Notes: generated from the letters alone by a model not told the origin. A stretch of DNA of 64,000 bases from Janthinobacterium sp. 17J80-10 (GCF_004114795.1 NZ_CP035311.1:2046001-2110000), one strand, 5' to 3'. Positions 36,008-47,041 are shown, numbered from the stretch's first letter. Program-made: numbers and translations.

Positions 36008-36017
36008 TATTTTTTTA

Positions 36018-36034
36018 ACTGACTAAAAAGTCAT
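36018..36034. promoter_or_regulatory. Inverted repeat just upstream of hpnC
   Basis: TGACT-AAAA-AGTCA (36020-36033) is a perfect 5-bp dyad within ACTGACTAAAAAGTCAT. Half-sites match those of the larger palindrome 48 bp away. It overlaps the probable hpnC start region and could be a second operator. Confidence 0.5.
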
Positions 36035-36060
36035 ATGCAAACGAAGTGGCTGGACATATA

Positions 36061-36089
36061 ATTAATAACTGACAAGTCAGTAATTAAAT
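36061..36089. promoter_or_regulatory. Palindromic operator (TetR-type) upstream of RND operon
   Basis: ACTGACAAGTCAGT (36068-36081) is a perfect 6-bp dyad with a 2-bp centre, and the symmetry continues outwards as TTAAT(A/T) arms to about 29 bp in all. Size and shape fit a TetR-family operator, as often found before RND pumps. No TetR gene is next to it in this window. It lies about 100 bases before the adaptor start. Confidence 0.7.
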
Positions 36090-36180
36090 GTGCCGTGTGT
36101 ACCCCACCGAATATTGCATACGGAATAACGAAGTTTTGAGTTCTTGCAACATTTCCATGCCGCATACTAAAGGAAAAATC

Positions 36181-37344
36181 GTGTCCCACATGATAAATCC
36201 CCGCACCGTCAGCGCGAGCCGCAGCAGGCTTGCATTCATTGGCATCGTCCTGACGGTGCTGCTCGGCGCCTGCTCGAAGCCGGTACCGAAAGCCGAGGAT
36301 ATTCGCCCGGTAAGGGTGCTGAAGCTGGCTGCTGGCCAGGTCACGGCGGTCGCCGAGTTCCCGGGAGAAGTCCGGCCGCGTATCGAGTCGCGCCTGGGCT
36401 TTCGCGTCGGTGGCAAGATCGTCGCCCGCAAGGTGGATGTTGGCGCCAGCGTGCGGCGTGGCCAGGTGCTGATGCAGCTTGACCCCCAGGATTTGCAACT
36501 GGCCCAGACCCAGGCACAGGCCGCCTTGAAAGCGGCCGAAAGCAACCAGCAACTGGCCAGGGCGGAACTGCTCCGCTACCAGGAATTGCGGGACAAGAAT
36601 TTCGTCAGCCAGGCCGTACTCGATAGCAAGAGCACCACTTACCAGGCAGCCCGGGCAAGTTTCGAACAAGCCCAGGCAGCTTTTCGCAACCAGTCGAACC
36701 AGGCAGGCTATGCCAGCCTGGTGGCCGATGCGGATGGCGTGGTCACCGCCATCGAGGCGGAAGTCGGGCAAGTGGTCGCTGCCGGCAACCCGGTATTGCG
36801 CCTGGCCCAGCTCGGCGAAAAGGAAATTGTGATTGGCATTCCTGAAGATAAGGTTGATGCCCTGCGCCGTGTCACCGATGTCCAGGTGCGGGTATGGGCG
36901 AAGCCGGACGAGGTATTTGCCGGCAAGATCCGCGAGGTGGCGCCGATGGCCGATCCTGCGACGCGTACGTTCACTGCCAGGATCTCGCTTGCCGGGCCTT
37001 CGGCGGATATCAAGCTGGGGATGACTGCCTATGTCAGCTTCGCCGCAGCCAGCCCGCATCCGATGCTGAAGGTACCGCTGACCGCAGTATTCCAGAACAA
37101 GTCCGAAAGCGCAGTATGGGTGGTGGAGAATAATGCTGTGAAACTTGTCCCGGTTCGGCTCGCCGGTCCGGCCGGCAACGATGTCCTGATCGCCGCCGGC
37201 CTTGCGCCAGGCCAGACGGTTGTGACTGCTGGCGTGAATTTTTTGCGCGCCGGCCAGAAAGTCAGGATTCTGGACGAACAGTCACAGGCGGGTAGCAGTG
37301 CGGTTGCCGCCACGTCCGGCAAAGCAACCGAGGCAGCCAAATGA
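36181..37344 (+). CDS. RND efflux periplasmic adaptor lipoprotein
   Basis: A membrane-fusion protein of 387 residues that links an inner-membrane RND pump to an outer-membrane channel. The signal peptide ends in a lipobox LGAC. A barrel-sandwich (lipoyl-like) domain is split by a helical hairpin (LQLAQTQAQAALKAAESNQQLARAELLRYQELRDKNFVSQ), and a beta-barrel follows. The GTG at 36181 has AAAGGA 6 bases upstream; an ATG nine bases later is too far from it. The pump gene overlaps its stop by ATGA. Confidence 0.93.
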   Translation: MSHMINPRTVSASRSRLAFIGIVLTVLLGACSKPVPKAEDIRPVRVLKLAAGQVTAVAEFPGEVRPRIESRLGFRVGGKIVARKVDVGASVRRGQVLMQLDPQDLQLAQTQAQAALKAAESNQQLARAELLRYQELRDKNFVSQAVLDSKSTTYQAARASFEQAQAAFRNQSNQAGYASLVADADGVVTAIEAEVGQVVAAGNPVLRLAQLGEKEIVIGIPEDKVDALRRVTDVQVRVWAKPDEVFAGKIREVAPMADPATRTFTARISLAGPSADIKLGMTAYVSFAAASPHPMLKVPLTAVFQNKSESAVWVVENNAVKLVPVRLAGPAGNDVLIAAGLAPGQTVVTAGVNFLRAGQKVRILDEQSQAGSSAVAATSGKATEAAK

Positions 37345-40300
37345 AAGGCGGATTCAATTTGTCGCGCTGGGCGCTGGAGCACATACCGCTGACACGGTAT
37401 CTGATCGTCGTGCTCTTGCTGGGGGGCGTGCTGGGCTACAGCCAGCTGGGCCAGGACGAGGATCCGCCATTCACTTTCCGGGCCATGGTGGTGCGGGCTT
37501 ACTGGCCGGGCGCCAGCGCCTTGCAGGTAGCCGAGCAAGTCACTGACAAGCTCGAAAAGAAGCTCCAGGAAACGCCCTACATCGACAAGATCCGCAGCTA
37601 CTCCAAGCCGGGCGAGACCCTGATCATCCTGCAGCTGCGCGAATCCACGCCACCCAAGGAAACCTCGGCGGCTTGGTACCAGGTGCGCAAGAAGATCGGC
37701 GATATTCGCGGCACCTTGCCCGCCGGCGTGTCCGGGCCTTTCTTCAATGATGAATTCGGCGACACCTTCGGCAGCATCTTTGCGCTCTCCGGCGACGGCT
37801 TTTCATATGCGGAAGTGAAGGAGTATGCTGACTTCGTGCGCCAGCAATTGCTCAAGGTGCCCGCGGTGGCCAAGGTCGAGCTGTATGGCGTGCAGGATGA
37901 AAAGATCAATATCGAGTTTTCGCACAAGAAGTTTGCGCAGCTTGGTATCCCGTTCGACGCCATCGTGGCGCAACTGAATGCGCAAAACGTCGTCGAGGCC
38001 ACTGGCGTGCTGGCCACGCCATCGGACAACCTGCAGGTGCGCGTGAGCGGTGCCCTGGCGACGGTACAGGATCTTGAGAACCTTGAATTGCGCGCCAATG
38101 GCAATACTTTCCGCCTCGGCGATATCGCCGTTATCAAGCGGACGTACAAGGATCCGCCGCAAGACAAGATGCGCTTCAATGGCAAGGAGGTGATCGGCCT
38201 GGGCGTCTCCATGGAAAAAGGCGGCGATATCATCCGGCTGGGGCGCAACCTGGAATCCACCGTCGGGCAGATCCAGGCCAAGCTGCCGGTCGGCATTGAA
38301 CTGGAGCGGGTCTCCAACCAGCCGGAAATCGTCGCTTCTTCGGTCAACGAATTCCTCAAGGTCCTGACCGAAGCCGTGCTGATCGTGCTGGCCGTCAGCT
38401 TCATTGCGCTCGGCCTGCATACCAAGCCATGGCGTATCGACGTGCGCCCAGGCCTGGTCGTGGCGCTGACCATTCCGCTGGTGCTGGCAGTAACCTTCCT
38501 GTTCATGAGTATTTTGCGCATCGACTTGCACAAGATTTCCCTGGGGGCGCTGATCATCGCCCTGGGCTTGCTGGTCGACGACGCCATCATCGCGGTAGAA
38601 ATGATGGTGCGCAAGATGGAAGAGGGCATGTCGCGCTTCGATGCGGCGACATTTGCGTATACCTCCACAGCAATGCCGATGCTGACCGGGACACTGATTA
38701 CCGCGGCCGGGTTTTTGCCGATCGGTATGGCCAAATCGGCGGCGGGGGAATACACCTTCTCGATGTTTTCGGTGAACGCTCTGGCCTTGATCATTTCCTG
38801 GTTCGTGGCCGTGCTGTTTACGCCCTACATCGGCTACGTGTTATTGAAGGTAAAGCCTTCGGGTGCTGGCCACCATGAATTGTTCGATACGCCTTTCTAT
38901 ACGCGTTTTCGCGCCCTGGTTAACTGGTGCGTGGAATGGCGCAAGACCACCATTGCGCTGACCCTGATCGTGTTTGCACTGGGCGTATTCGGCTTTCGCA
39001 TCATCGAGCAGCAATTTTTCCCGGATTCGAGCCGGCCGGAGTTGCTGGTGGAGATGTGGCTGCCGGAAGGCTCCTCCTTCCAGGCCACCGAAGCCCAGGC
39101 GAAGAAATTTGAAGCGGTCGTGTTGCGGCAGCAAGGCGTCAAGAATGTCACCAGTTATGTCGGCACGGGGAGCCCGCGCTTTTACCTGCCGCTCGACCAG
39201 ATATTCCCGCAGTCGAATGTCACGCAATTCGTCGTGCTGGCGGCAGACCTGCAGGCGCGTGAAGCCTTGCGCCTGAAACTCGGAGATGTTTTCAAAAGCG
39301 ATTTCCCCGAAGTGCGCGGACGCGTAAAGCTCTTGCCCAACGGACCGCCAGTGCCGTACCCGGTGCAATTCCGCGTGACTGGCGACGAGGTTGCCAAGGT
39401 GCGCGTCATCGCCGACCAGGTCAAGGAAGTCATGCGCGCCAACCCGAATGCCATCGGTGTCAATGACAACTGGAATGAATCAGTCAAGGTGCTGCGCCTG
39501 GATCTCGACCAGGACCGCATGCGCGCGCTTGGCATCAGTTCGCAGACGGTCATGCGTGCCGCCAACACCATCCTGTCCGGCAGTACGGTGGGCCAGTTCC
39601 GCGAAGGTGACCGGTTGATCGATATCGTTGCCCGCCAGCCTTTTGAGGAGCGCGCCACCATCAGCGCCTTCAATGAAGCCAACCTGCAGACCGGCAGCGG
39701 CAGGACGGTGCCGCTGTCGCAGCTGGCGCGCCCGCGCTTTGTCTGGGAGCCGGGCGTGGTCTGGCGCGAGGGCAGGGAATGGGCCATTACGGTCCAGTCC
39801 GACGTGGTGGATGGTATCCAGGGGCCGACGGTATCTGGCCAGATTGATCCGAAGCTGGAGGGGCTGCGCGCGCAGTTGCCACCTGGCTACCATATTGAGC
39901 TGGCCGGCGCCGCTGCCGACAGTGGCAAGGCGCAGGATTCCATTGCCGCCAATGTGCCACTGGTTATCTTCATTATCTTTACGCTGCTGATGTTGCAATT
40001 GCACAGTTTTTCACGGTCGCTGCTGGTGTTCCTGACCGGGCCGCTTGGCGTGGCGGGTGCAGCCATGGCGCTGCTGGCATTGCAACGGCCCTTCGGTTTT
40101 GTCGCGCAGCTAGGGGTGATCGCCCTGTTCGGCATGATCATCCGCAACTCGGTCATCCTGATCGACCAGATCGAGCAGGACATTGCTGCCGGCAGCGCGC
40201 CCTGGGAGGCGATTGTCGAAGCAGCGGTGCGGCGTTTCCGGCCCATCATCCTGACGGCCGCCGCCGCCGTGCTGGCGATGATTCCCTTGTCGCGCTCGGT

Positions 40301-40451
40301 ATTCTGGGGGCCGATGGCGGTGGCGATCATGGGGGGGCTGATCATTGCCACCGGGCTAACACTGCTGTTCTTGCCAGCCTTGTATGCGGCCTGGTTCCGT
40401 GTGAAAAAGCCGGCTCTCAAAAGTCAGGCAACCGCCGGAAAAATCCAGTAG
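37341..40451 (+). CDS. RND efflux pump, inner-membrane permease
   Basis: A 1036-residue proton-driven resistance-nodulation-division transporter. It has an N-terminal helix, two large periplasmic loops and two helix groups. The proton-relay Asp pair is in LGLLVDDAIIAVE. The class resembles the MdtB/TriC-like hydrophobe exporters (EDPPFTFRAMVVRAYWPGASA at the start is typical of the group with the DEDP motif). Substrate is unknown; it may be a drug, solvent or hopanoid-related lipid, given the hpn genes across the shared promoter region, but this is inference. No outer-membrane factor gene follows, so a TolC encoded elsewhere is needed. Confidence 0.93.
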   Translation: MKGGFNLSRWALEHIPLTRYLIVVLLLGGVLGYSQLGQDEDPPFTFRAMVVRAYWPGASALQVAEQVTDKLEKKLQETPYIDKIRSYSKPGETLIILQLRESTPPKETSAAWYQVRKKIGDIRGTLPAGVSGPFFNDEFGDTFGSIFALSGDGFSYAEVKEYADFVRQQLLKVPAVAKVELYGVQDEKINIEFSHKKFAQLGIPFDAIVAQLNAQNVVEATGVLATPSDNLQVRVSGALATVQDLENLELRANGNTFRLGDIAVIKRTYKDPPQDKMRFNGKEVIGLGVSMEKGGDIIRLGRNLESTVGQIQAKLPVGIELERVSNQPEIVASSVNEFLKVLTEAVLIVLAVSFIALGLHTKPWRIDVRPGLVVALTIPLVLAVTFLFMSILRIDLHKISLGALIIALGLLVDDAIIAVEMMVRKMEEGMSRFDAATFAYTSTAMPMLTGTLITAAGFLPIGMAKSAAGEYTFSMFSVNALALIISWFVAVLFTPYIGYVLLKVKPSGAGHHELFDTPFYTRFRALVNWCVEWRKTTIALTLIVFALGVFGFRIIEQQFFPDSSRPELLVEMWLPEGSSFQATEAQAKKFEAVVLRQQGVKNVTSYVGTGSPRFYLPLDQIFPQSNVTQFVVLAADLQAREALRLKLGDVFKSDFPEVRGRVKLLPNGPPVPYPVQFRVTGDEVAKVRVIADQVKEVMRANPNAIGVNDNWNESVKVLRLDLDQDRMRALGISSQTVMRAANTILSGSTVGQFREGDRLIDIVARQPFEERATISAFNEANLQTGSGRTVPLSQLARPRFVWEPGVVWREGREWAITVQSDVVDGIQGPTVSGQIDPKLEGLRAQLPPGYHIELAGAAADSGKAQDSIAANVPLVIFIIFTLLMLQLHSFSRSLLVFLTGPLGVAGAAMALLALQRPFGFVAQLGVIALFGMIIRNSVILIDQIEQDIAAGSAPWEAIVEAAVRRFRPIILTAAAAVLAMIPLSRSVFWGPMAVAIMGGLIIATGLTLLFLPALYAAWFRVKKPALKSQATAGKIQ

Positions 40452-40521
40452 AATGGCGGGTTGAAGTTGAAGAGCCATTAACAAAGGCTATGAGACTGCG
40501 GCGATAGTTGCAGGCTCCGAC

Positions 40522-40560
40522 GGGGCGACCAGGGTTAACTTCACGGTCGCCCCTAGTTTT
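40522..40560 (+). terminator. Terminator of the RND operon
   Basis: A 9-bp stem GGGGCGACC/GGTCGCCCC with a 14-base loop, followed by TAGTTTTT, 70 bases past the pump stop and just before tRNA-Leu. Confidence 0.8.
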
Positions 40561-40583
40561 TGGGCTTTGCGAAAGAACATCGC

Positions 40584-40670
40584 GCGAGGATGGCGAAATT
40601 GGTAGACGCACCAGGTTTAGGTCCTGACGCCAGCAATGGTGTGGGGGTTCGAGTCCCCCTCCTCGCACCA
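40584..40670 (+). tRNA. tRNA-Leu (TAG)
   Basis: An 87-nt class II tRNA with acceptor GCGAGGA/TCCTCGC, discriminator A and encoded CCA. The anticodon loop TTTAGGT gives TAG (UAG), reading CUN leucine codons, mainly CUA. The long variable arm (GACGCCAGCAATGGTGT) is as expected for leucine. The trigger factor gene starts 30 bases later. Confidence 0.96.
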
Positions 40671-40700
40671 CAGTATTAATTTATTTATTGGACGATTCAC

Positions 40701-42050
40701 ATGGCAACTGCAGTCGAAACCCTGGAAAAACTCGAACGCCGCATCACCCTGACCGTTCCCGTCGAGGACGTCAAACAGGAAGTGGAAAAGCGCCTGAAGG
40801 TGCGCGCACGTACTGCCAAGGCCCCTGGCTTCCGCCCGGGCAAGGTTCCCATGAAGATGGTTGCAGCCCAGTATGGTTACCAGGTTGAAACCGAAGTCCT
40901 GAACGACAAGGTCGGCCGCGCTTTCAACGATGCTGCCAATGCCAATAACCTGCGCGTTGCCGGTTTCCCGCGTATCGAGCCAAAGGGCAGCGAAGGCGTG
41001 CCGGATGGCCAGATCGCCTTCGACGCAACCTTTGAAGTGTATCCGGAAGTCAAGTTCAGCGACCTGACTGCGGCGGAAGTCGAAAAAGTGGTTTCCGAAG
41101 TCAGCGAAGCTGAAATCGACAAGACCATCGATATCCTGCGCAAGCAGCGCGTCCATTACCATGTCAAGGGTGAGCAGGGCGCGCACGGCGACGGCGGCGC
41201 GGACCAGTCGGCCCAGAATGGCGACCGCGTGACCATCGATTTCGTCGGCAAGATTGACGGCGTTGAATTTGCCGGCGGCAAGGCTGAAGACTATCCGTTC
41301 GTGCTTGGCGAAGGCCGCATGCTGCCGGAATTCGAAGCCGCCACCGTTGGCCTGAAAGTCGGCGAAGCCAAGACCTTCCCGCTGAATTTCCCTGAGGATT
41401 ACCACGGCAAGGATGTCGCCGGCAAGACTGCCGAATTCACCGTGACCCTGAAAAAGCTGGAATGGGCGCACCTGCCGGAAGTCGATGCGGAATTTGCCAA
41501 GTCGCTCGGGGTGGCCGATGGCGACCTGGGCAAGATGCGCGCCGACATCAAGGCCAACCTGGAGCGCGAAGTCAGTGGCCGCGCCAAGGCCAAGACCAAG
41601 GACAGCGTGATGGACGCGCTGATCAAGATCACCGAACTGGAAGTGCCGAACGCGCTGCTGGACCAGGAAGTCGAGCGCCTGTCGGAAATGACCCGCCAGG
41701 ACATGGCCCAGCGCGGCATGCAAGTCGGTAACGTGCCTTTCCCGCCAGAACTGTTCAAGCCGCAAGCCGAGCGCCGCGTGCGCCTCGGCCTGATCCTGGC
41801 TGAACTGGTCAAGGCCAATAACCTGCAAGCAACTTCCGAACAGGTCAAGGCGCAAGTCGAAGATTTCGCCCAGAGTTATGAAGATCCGCAGCAAGTGGTG
41901 AAGTACTACTTCAGCGACCGCCGCCGTCTGGCCGAAGTCGAAGCCCTTGTTTTGGAAGAAAACGTCGTCAACTATGTACTGGGTAAGGCCAAGGTCAGCG
42001 ACAAGGCCGTTGCATTCGACGAACTGATGGGCAACAACGCGCAAGCGTAA
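40701..42050 (+). CDS. tig: Trigger factor
   Basis: A ribosome-bound chaperone and peptidyl-prolyl isomerase that meets nascent chains at the exit tunnel. The 449-residue protein has the N-terminal ribosome-binding signature near [12 protein letters not shown], the FKBP-like isomerase domain at about 165-245 ([15 protein letters not shown]), and a helical C-terminal chaperone domain. It opens the tig-clpP-clpX-lon order. The first residues [15 protein letters not shown] are typical. Only a weak ribosome site is seen. Confidence 0.96.
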   Translation: MATAVETLEKLERRITLTVPVEDVKQEVEKRLKVRARTAKAPGFRPGKVPMKMVAAQYGYQVETEVLNDKVGRAFNDAANANNLRVAGFPRIEPKGSEGVPDGQIAFDATFEVYPEVKFSDLTAAEVEKVVSEVSEAEIDKTIDILRKQRVHYHVKGEQGAHGDGGADQSAQNGDRVTIDFVGKIDGVEFAGGKAEDYPFVLGEGRMLPEFEAATVGLKVGEAKTFPLNFPEDYHGKDVAGKTAEFTVTLKKLEWAHLPEVDAEFAKSLGVADGDLGKMRADIKANLEREVSGRAKAKTKDSVMDALIKITELEVPNALLDQEVERLSEMTRQDMAQRGMQVGNVPFPPELFKPQAERRVRLGLILAELVKANNLQATSEQVKAQVEDFAQSYEDPQQVVKYYFSDRRRLAEVEALVLEENVVNYVLGKAKVSDKAVAFDELMGNNAQA

Positions 42051-42084
42051 TAACGCGGACCGCGCTCTCCATAAAGGAAGCTAG

Positions 42085-42711
42085 ATGACACGCATGAATG
42101 GAAATTCCGCACTCGAACCCCAGATGCTGGGCATGGTGCCGATGGTGATCGAGCAAAGCGGGCGCGGCGAACGTGCCTACGATATCTACTCGCGCCTGTT
42201 GAAGGAGCGCGTGATTTTCATGGTGGGCCCGGTCAATGACCAGATGGCCAACCTGATCGTGGCGCAGATGCTGTTCCTGGAGAGCGAGAATCCGGACAAG
42301 GATATTTCCTTGTACATCAATTCTCCGGGCGGTTCGGTCTCGGCCGGCATGGCGATCTTCGATACCATGCAGTTCATCAAGCCGGACGTGTCGACCCTGT
42401 GCACGGGCCTGGCGGCGTCGATGGGCGCCTTCCTGCTGGCTGCAGGCGCCAAGGGCAAGCGTTTTTCCCTGCCGAACTCGCGCATCATGATCCATCAGCC
42501 GCTGGGCGGCGCTCAAGGCCAGGCCACCGATATCGAAATCCAGGCGCGCGAAATCCTGTATTTGCGGGATCGTCTCAATCATATCCTGTCGCAACAAACC
42601 GGCCAGAGCATCGAGCAAATCCGCAAGGATACCGAGCGTGATAATTTCATGTCGGCAGACCAGGCGGTGGACTACGGCATGATTGACAAGGTACTCACCA
42701 GCCGGGCTTGA
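42085..42711 (+). CDS. clpP: ATP-dependent Clp protease proteolytic subunit
   Basis: The 208-residue serine protease of the ClpXP/ClpAP machine. The catalytic Ser is in [11 protein letters not shown], the His in [18 protein letters not shown], and the Asp follows in the [20 protein letters not shown] region. AAAGGAAG lies 7 bases before the ATG. A short propeptide-like N-terminus precedes [26 protein letters not shown] terminator between clpP and clpX suggests partly separate transcripts. Confidence 0.97.
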   Translation: MTRMNGNSALEPQMLGMVPMVIEQSGRGERAYDIYSRLLKERVIFMVGPVNDQMANLIVAQMLFLESENPDKDISLYINSPGGSVSAGMAIFDTMQFIKPDVSTLCTGLAASMGAFLLAAGAKGKRFSLPNSRIMIHQPLGGAQGQATDIEIQAREILYLRDRLNHILSQQTGQSIEQIRKDTERDNFMSADQAVDYGMIDKVLTSRA

Positions 42712-42736
42712 TGCGGTATCGTTCGTGCTTTTCAAC

Positions 42737-42774
42737 AACGCCCGGCCCAAACACAGTCCGGGCGTTTTTGTTTT
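42737..42774 (+). terminator. Terminator between clpP and clpX
   Basis: A 9-bp stem AACGCCCGG/CCGGGCGTT with a 12-base loop, then TTTTGTTTT, 25 bases after the clpP stop. Confidence 0.85.
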
Positions 42775-42877
42775 ACTATGCCAAAAAGCCTCTCGCAGGC
42801 GGTTTTTTTGCGCTGTCTCGTGACGGATTTTGAATTCACGGGTAATATCGATCCACCATTGCTACCTACTTAGCCTT

Positions 42878-44143
42878 ATGTCTGACAAAAAATCCTCCAG
42901 TGGCGAGAAACTCCTGTATTGCTCGTTCTGCGGCAAGAGCCAACACGAGGTGAAAAAACTGATCGCGGGACCTTCGGTCTTCATTTGCGACGAGTGTATC
43001 GACCTGTGCAACGACATCATCCGTGACGAGGCTGCCAGCGTCGAAGCGGTGGGCGAGCATCGTTCGGACTTGCCTACGCCCCAGGAAATCTGCGAGATGC
43101 TCGATCAGTACGTGATCGGCCAGGAAGCGGCCAAGCGCATCCTTTCGGTGGCGGTGTATAACCATTACAAACGCTTGAAGCATCTCGGCAAAAAAGACGA
43201 TGTGGAATTGGCGAAGAGCAACATCTTGCTGGTCGGTCCAACCGGATCTGGCAAGACGCTGCTGGCGCAGACTCTTGCGCGCATGCTCAATGTGCCCTTC
43301 GTGATCGCGGATGCGACAACGCTGACGGAAGCCGGCTACGTCGGTGAGGATGTGGAAAACATCATCCAGAAGCTTTTGCAGAACTGCAATTACGAAGTCG
43401 AGAAGGCGCAGAAGGGGATTGTCTACATCGACGAGATCGACAAGATTTCGCGCAAGTCCGACAATCCCTCGATCACGCGAGACGTCTCCGGCGAGGGCGT
43501 GCAGCAAGCGCTGCTGAAGCTCATCGAAGGCACGATGGCATCGGTGCCGCCGCAAGGCGGGCGCAAGCACCCGAACCAGGATTTCGTGCAGATCGATACC
43601 ACCAATATCATGTTCATCTGCGGTGGCGCTTTCGATGGTCTCGCCAAGATCATTTCCAATCGCTCCGAAAAGAGTGGCATCGGTTTCGGCGCCTCGGTCA
43701 AGAGCCAGAGCGAACGCAATGCCAGCGAAACGCTGATGGATACCGAGCCGGAAGACCTGGTCAAGTTTGGCCTGATCCCGGAACTGGTCGGTCGTTTGCC
43801 GGTAGTGGCAACGCTGAAGGAATTGAACGAGGAAGCGCTGATCCAGATCTTGCTTGAACCAAAGAATGCCTTGATCAAGCAATATGCCAAATTGCTTGAA
43901 ATGGAGGGCGCTGAACTGGAGATCCGTCCTGCCGCACTGCATGCGATCGCTAAAAAAGCGCTGGCGCGCAAGACCGGCGCACGTGGCTTGCGCTCCATCC
44001 TGGAACATGCCTTGCTTGATGTGATGTATGAATTGCCCAATCAGCAGAATGTCTCCAAGGTGGTCGTGGATGAAAATACCATTACCAACGGGGCCAAACC
44101 ATTACTGATTTACCATGAACAACCCAAAGTGTCGGGCGCATAA
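42878..44143 (+). CDS. clpX: Clp protease ATP-binding subunit ClpX
   Basis: The 421-residue AAA+ unfoldase that feeds tagged proteins to ClpP. The N-terminal zinc domain has four Cys (YCSFCGK...ICDECIDLC). Walker A is GPTGSGKT, Walker [11 protein letters not shown], and the pore loop is GYVG. The ClpP-contact IGF-type loop is present as SGIGFGASV. The ATG at 42878 gives [15 protein letters not shown], the standard start; the frame extends upstream to 42830 without need. Confidence 0.97.
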   Translation: MSDKKSSSGEKLLYCSFCGKSQHEVKKLIAGPSVFICDECIDLCNDIIRDEAASVEAVGEHRSDLPTPQEICEMLDQYVIGQEAAKRILSVAVYNHYKRLKHLGKKDDVELAKSNILLVGPTGSGKTLLAQTLARMLNVPFVIADATTLTEAGYVGEDVENIIQKLLQNCNYEVEKAQKGIVYIDEIDKISRKSDNPSITRDVSGEGVQQALLKLIEGTMASVPPQGGRKHPNQDFVQIDTTNIMFICGGAFDGLAKIISNRSEKSGIGFGASVKSQSERNASETLMDTEPEDLVKFGLIPELVGRLPVVATLKELNEEALIQILLEPKNALIKQYAKLLEMEGAELEIRPAALHAIAKKALARKTGARGLRSILEHALLDVMYELPNQQNVSKVVVDENTITNGAKPLLIYHEQPKVSGA

Positions 44144-44247
44144 TGAGGCTGCTGTTGGAAAAACCTTGAAAATTTACGGTTTTCAAACCTTTTTTGCCCA
44201 AAAGCAGTACAATTTATTGAAACAACAATCACTCAGGCTTCCATCGC

Positions 44248-44287
44248 AAAGCCACTCGAGGGCAAGCTCTCGTGTGGCTTTTTTTAT
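44248..44287 (+). terminator. Terminator after clpX
   Basis: AAGCCAC pairs with GTGGCTT, extended by a CGAG/CTCG inner stem, and is followed by a run of T, about 105 bases past the clpX stop. The rest of the 243-base gap before lon holds no gene; no clear heat-shock promoter was recognised. Confidence 0.78.
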
Positions 44288-44386
44288 TGATGTGTTTCCC
44301 AATTTAAAGTGATGATTATTGACGCAGGGGCTTGTCTTTTGCCCGATCGTGCCAACATCAATTAAACATTCTTGATAAGGCTCGCC

Positions 44387-46795
44387 ATGACGACAACCAA
44401 TCAAACCGAACACACCCAGTTGCCGCTGTTGCCTTTGCGTGACGTGGTCGTATTCCCGCACATGGTGATTCCCCTCTTTGTCGGCCGTCCAAAGTCGATC
44501 AAGGCCCTGGAAGCCGCGATGGAGCAGGGCAAGAGCATCATGCTGGCAGCCCAGAAAGCCGCCGCCAAGGATGAGCCTTCCGCCGACGATATCTACGAGA
44601 TCGGCTGTATCGCCAATATCCTGCAAATGCTGAAATTGCCTGATGGCACCGTCAAGGTGCTGGTTGAAGGCGCCCAGCGTGCGCGCATCCATGAAATTCG
44701 CGAGCTGGAAACCCATTTCATGTCGACGCTGTCCCCGGTCGAATCCGAGATCGGCGACGAGTCCGAAGTCGAGGCGATGCGCCGCGCGATCGTCCAGCAG
44801 TTCGACCAGTACGTCAAACTCAACAAGAAGATTCCGCCGGAAATCCTGACTTCGCTGGCCGGCATTGACGATGCGGGCCGCCTGGCCGATACCATTGCCG
44901 CGCATCTGCCGCTGAAGCTCGAGCAGAAACAGGTCATCCTCGAAATTTTCAATGTCGCCAAGCGCTACGAGCACCTGCTCGGCCAGCTTGAAGGCGAACT
45001 CGATATCCTGCAGGTGGAAAAGCGCATCCGCGGCCGCGTCAAGCGCCAGATGGAAAAGTCGCAGCGCGAGTATTACCTGAACGAGCAGGTCAAGGCGATC
45101 CAGAAGGAACTCGGTGAAGGCGAGGAGGGCGCCGACCTCGAAGAACTCGAGAAGCGCATCATCGCGGCCAAGATGCCCAAGGAAGCCCGCGACAAGGCCG
45201 CGAGCGAATTGAAGAAGCTGAAGATGATGTCGCCGATGTCGGCGGAAGCTACCGTCGTGCGCAACTATATCGACACGCTCATCAACCTGCCGTGGAAAAA
45301 GAAATCCAAGGTCAACAACGATCTCGCCAATGCCGAGAAGGTGCTGGAAGACGAGCACTATGGCCTGGACAAGGTCAAGGAACGCATCCTCGAATATCTC
45401 GCCGTGCAGCAGCGTGTCGATAAGCTGAAAGCGCCGATCCTGTGCTTCGTCGGCCCCCCGGGCGTCGGCAAGACATCGCTCGGCCAGTCGATTGCGCGTG
45501 CCACCAACCGCAAGTATGTGCGCATGGCGCTGGGCGGCGTGCGTGATGAAGCCGAGATTCGCGGCCATCGCCGCACCTACATTGGTTCGATGCCGGGCAA
45601 GATCCTGCAGAGCCTGACCAAGGTCGGCGTACGTAATCCGCTGTTCCTGCTCGACGAGATCGACAAGCTGGGCATGGACTTCCGTGGCGACCCGTCTTCG
45701 GCATTGCTGGAAGTGCTGGACCCGGAACAGAACCATACCTTTTCCGACCATTACATCGAAGTCGATTTCGACTTGTCCGACGTGATGTTCGTGGCGACGT
45801 CGAACTCCTTCAATATTCCGCCGGCCCTGCTGGACCGCATGGAAGTCATCCGCCTGTCCGGTTACACGGAAGACGAGAAGACCAACATCGCCCAGCGCTA
45901 CCTGCTGCCCAAGCAGGTCAAGACCAACGGCTTGAAGGAAGAAGAGATCAGCGTGTCCGAAGGCGCGCTCCGCGACATCATCCGTTACTACACGCGTGAG
46001 GCCGGCGTGCGTTCGCTGGAACGCGAAGTTTCAAAGATTTGCCGCAAGGTCGTGAAGATGCTGCTGCTGAAAAAGCAGGAGAAAAAGATCTCGGTGACGC
46101 CGAAAAATCTCGACAAGTTCCTCGGCGTGCGCCGCTTCGATTTCGGCATGGCTGAAAAAGAAAACCAGATCGGCCAGGTGGTGGGTCTTGCCTGGACCGA
46201 GGTCGGCGGCGAACTGCTGACCATCGAGGCGATGAGCATGCCCGGCAAGGGCGGCGTGATCCGTACCGGCACCCTGGGCGACGTGATGAAGGAATCGATC
46301 GAGGCGGCGCGCACCGTGGTGCGCAGCCGCGCCAAGTCGCTCGGCATCAAGAACGATGTGTTCGACAAGAACGATATCCACATCCACGTGCCGGAAGGCG
46401 CAACGCCCAAGGATGGTCCGTCTGCGGGTATTGCCATGACGACGGCGCTGGTATCGGTGTTCACAGGCATCCCTGTGCGCGCGGACGTGGCCATGACGGG
46501 CGAGATCACGCTGCGCGGTGAAGTTTTGCCGATCGGTGGCCTGAAGGAGAAACTGCTGGCGGCGCATCGCGGCGGCATCAAGACCGCACTGATTCCGGAG
46601 CAGAACGTCAAGGACCTTGCCGACATTCCTGACAACGTCAAGAACAAGCTGGAAATCGTGCCGGTGCGCTGGATCGACAAGGTGCTGGAGATTGCCCTGG
46701 AACGTCAGCCAGTGCCGTTGCCTGACGAAGAGCCTGCGGTCGCGGCGGCTGCCAAGGGTGCCGAGGCGACTGACTCGACCGTGGTCACGCATTGA
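44387..46795 (+). CDS. lon: ATP-dependent protease Lon
   Basis: An 802-residue AAA+ serine protease that degrades misfolded and regulatory proteins. The N-terminal substrate domain begins [23 protein letters not shown]. Walker A is GPPGVGKT, Walker [12 protein letters not shown], and the Ser/Lys protease dyad is in [11 protein letters not shown] with the Lys later in [14 protein letters not shown]. The ATG at 44387 has AAGG 6 bases upstream and is preferred to a start at 44372. Confidence 0.97.
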   Translation: MTTTNQTEHTQLPLLPLRDVVVFPHMVIPLFVGRPKSIKALEAAMEQGKSIMLAAQKAAAKDEPSADDIYEIGCIANILQMLKLPDGTVKVLVEGAQRARIHEIRELETHFMSTLSPVESEIGDESEVEAMRRAIVQQFDQYVKLNKKIPPEILTSLAGIDDAGRLADTIAAHLPLKLEQKQVILEIFNVAKRYEHLLGQLEGELDILQVEKRIRGRVKRQMEKSQREYYLNEQVKAIQKELGEGEEGADLEELEKRIIAAKMPKEARDKAASELKKLKMMSPMSAEATVVRNYIDTLINLPWKKKSKVNNDLANAEKVLEDEHYGLDKVKERILEYLAVQQRVDKLKAPILCFVGPPGVGKTSLGQSIARATNRKYVRMALGGVRDEAEIRGHRRTYIGSMPGKILQSLTKVGVRNPLFLLDEIDKLGMDFRGDPSSALLEVLDPEQNHTFSDHYIEVDFDLSDVMFVATSNSFNIPPALLDRMEVIRLSGYTEDEKTNIAQRYLLPKQVKTNGLKEEEISVSEGALRDIIRYYTREAGVRSLEREVSKICRKVVKMLLLKKQEKKISVTPKNLDKFLGVRRFDFGMAEKENQIGQVVGLAWTEVGGELLTIEAMSMPGKGGVIRTGTLGDVMKESIEAARTVVRSRAKSLGIKNDVFDKNDIHIHVPEGATPKDGPSAGIAMTTALVSVFTGIPVRADVAMTGEITLRGEVLPIGGLKEKLLAAHRGGIKTALIPEQNVKDLADIPDNVKNKLEIVPVRWIDKVLEIALERQPVPLPDEEPAVAAAAKGAEATDSTVVTH

Positions 46796-46835
46796 ATCTG
46801 TGCGTACCTGAAATGCAGCGCTCAAATCGCTGCAC

Positions 46836-46867
46836 AAAAAAAAGCGCTCTTCGGAGCGCTTTTTTTG
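46836..46867 (+). terminator. Terminator of lon
   Basis: A 9-bp stem AAAGCGCTC/GAGCGCTTT with a TTCG tetraloop, flanked by runs of A and T, so it could work on both strands. It lies 41 bases past the lon stop. Confidence 0.92.
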
Positions 46868-46918
46868 TGCGCACGTTGAAAATGAAACGTTGTAGCTCGT
46901 GATCGGAATGTAAATCCC

Positions 46919-46947
46919 TTGACACAATTCGTGGCGACTTGTTTAAT
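46919..46947 (+). promoter_or_regulatory. Sigma-70 promoter of hupB
   Basis: TTGACA, 17 bases, TTTAAT. The predicted start is near 46955, leaving a leader of about 88 bases before the GTG start of the HU gene. Confidence 0.7.
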
Positions 46948-47041
46948 ACGTGCTTCCGGTTTTTCGTACTCCGCAGCAAGTGTGGGTCCATCAATCAAGG
47001 GCACACATGGTTGCGGCAATTAATCTACTCAGGGGGCGTAA

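Noticed and set aside
44144-44386. A heat-shock (sigma-32) promoter before lon
   Set aside because: A CTTGAAA-like word is present near 44165 but no -10 of the CCCCAT type follows at the right spacing, so it cannot be supported.
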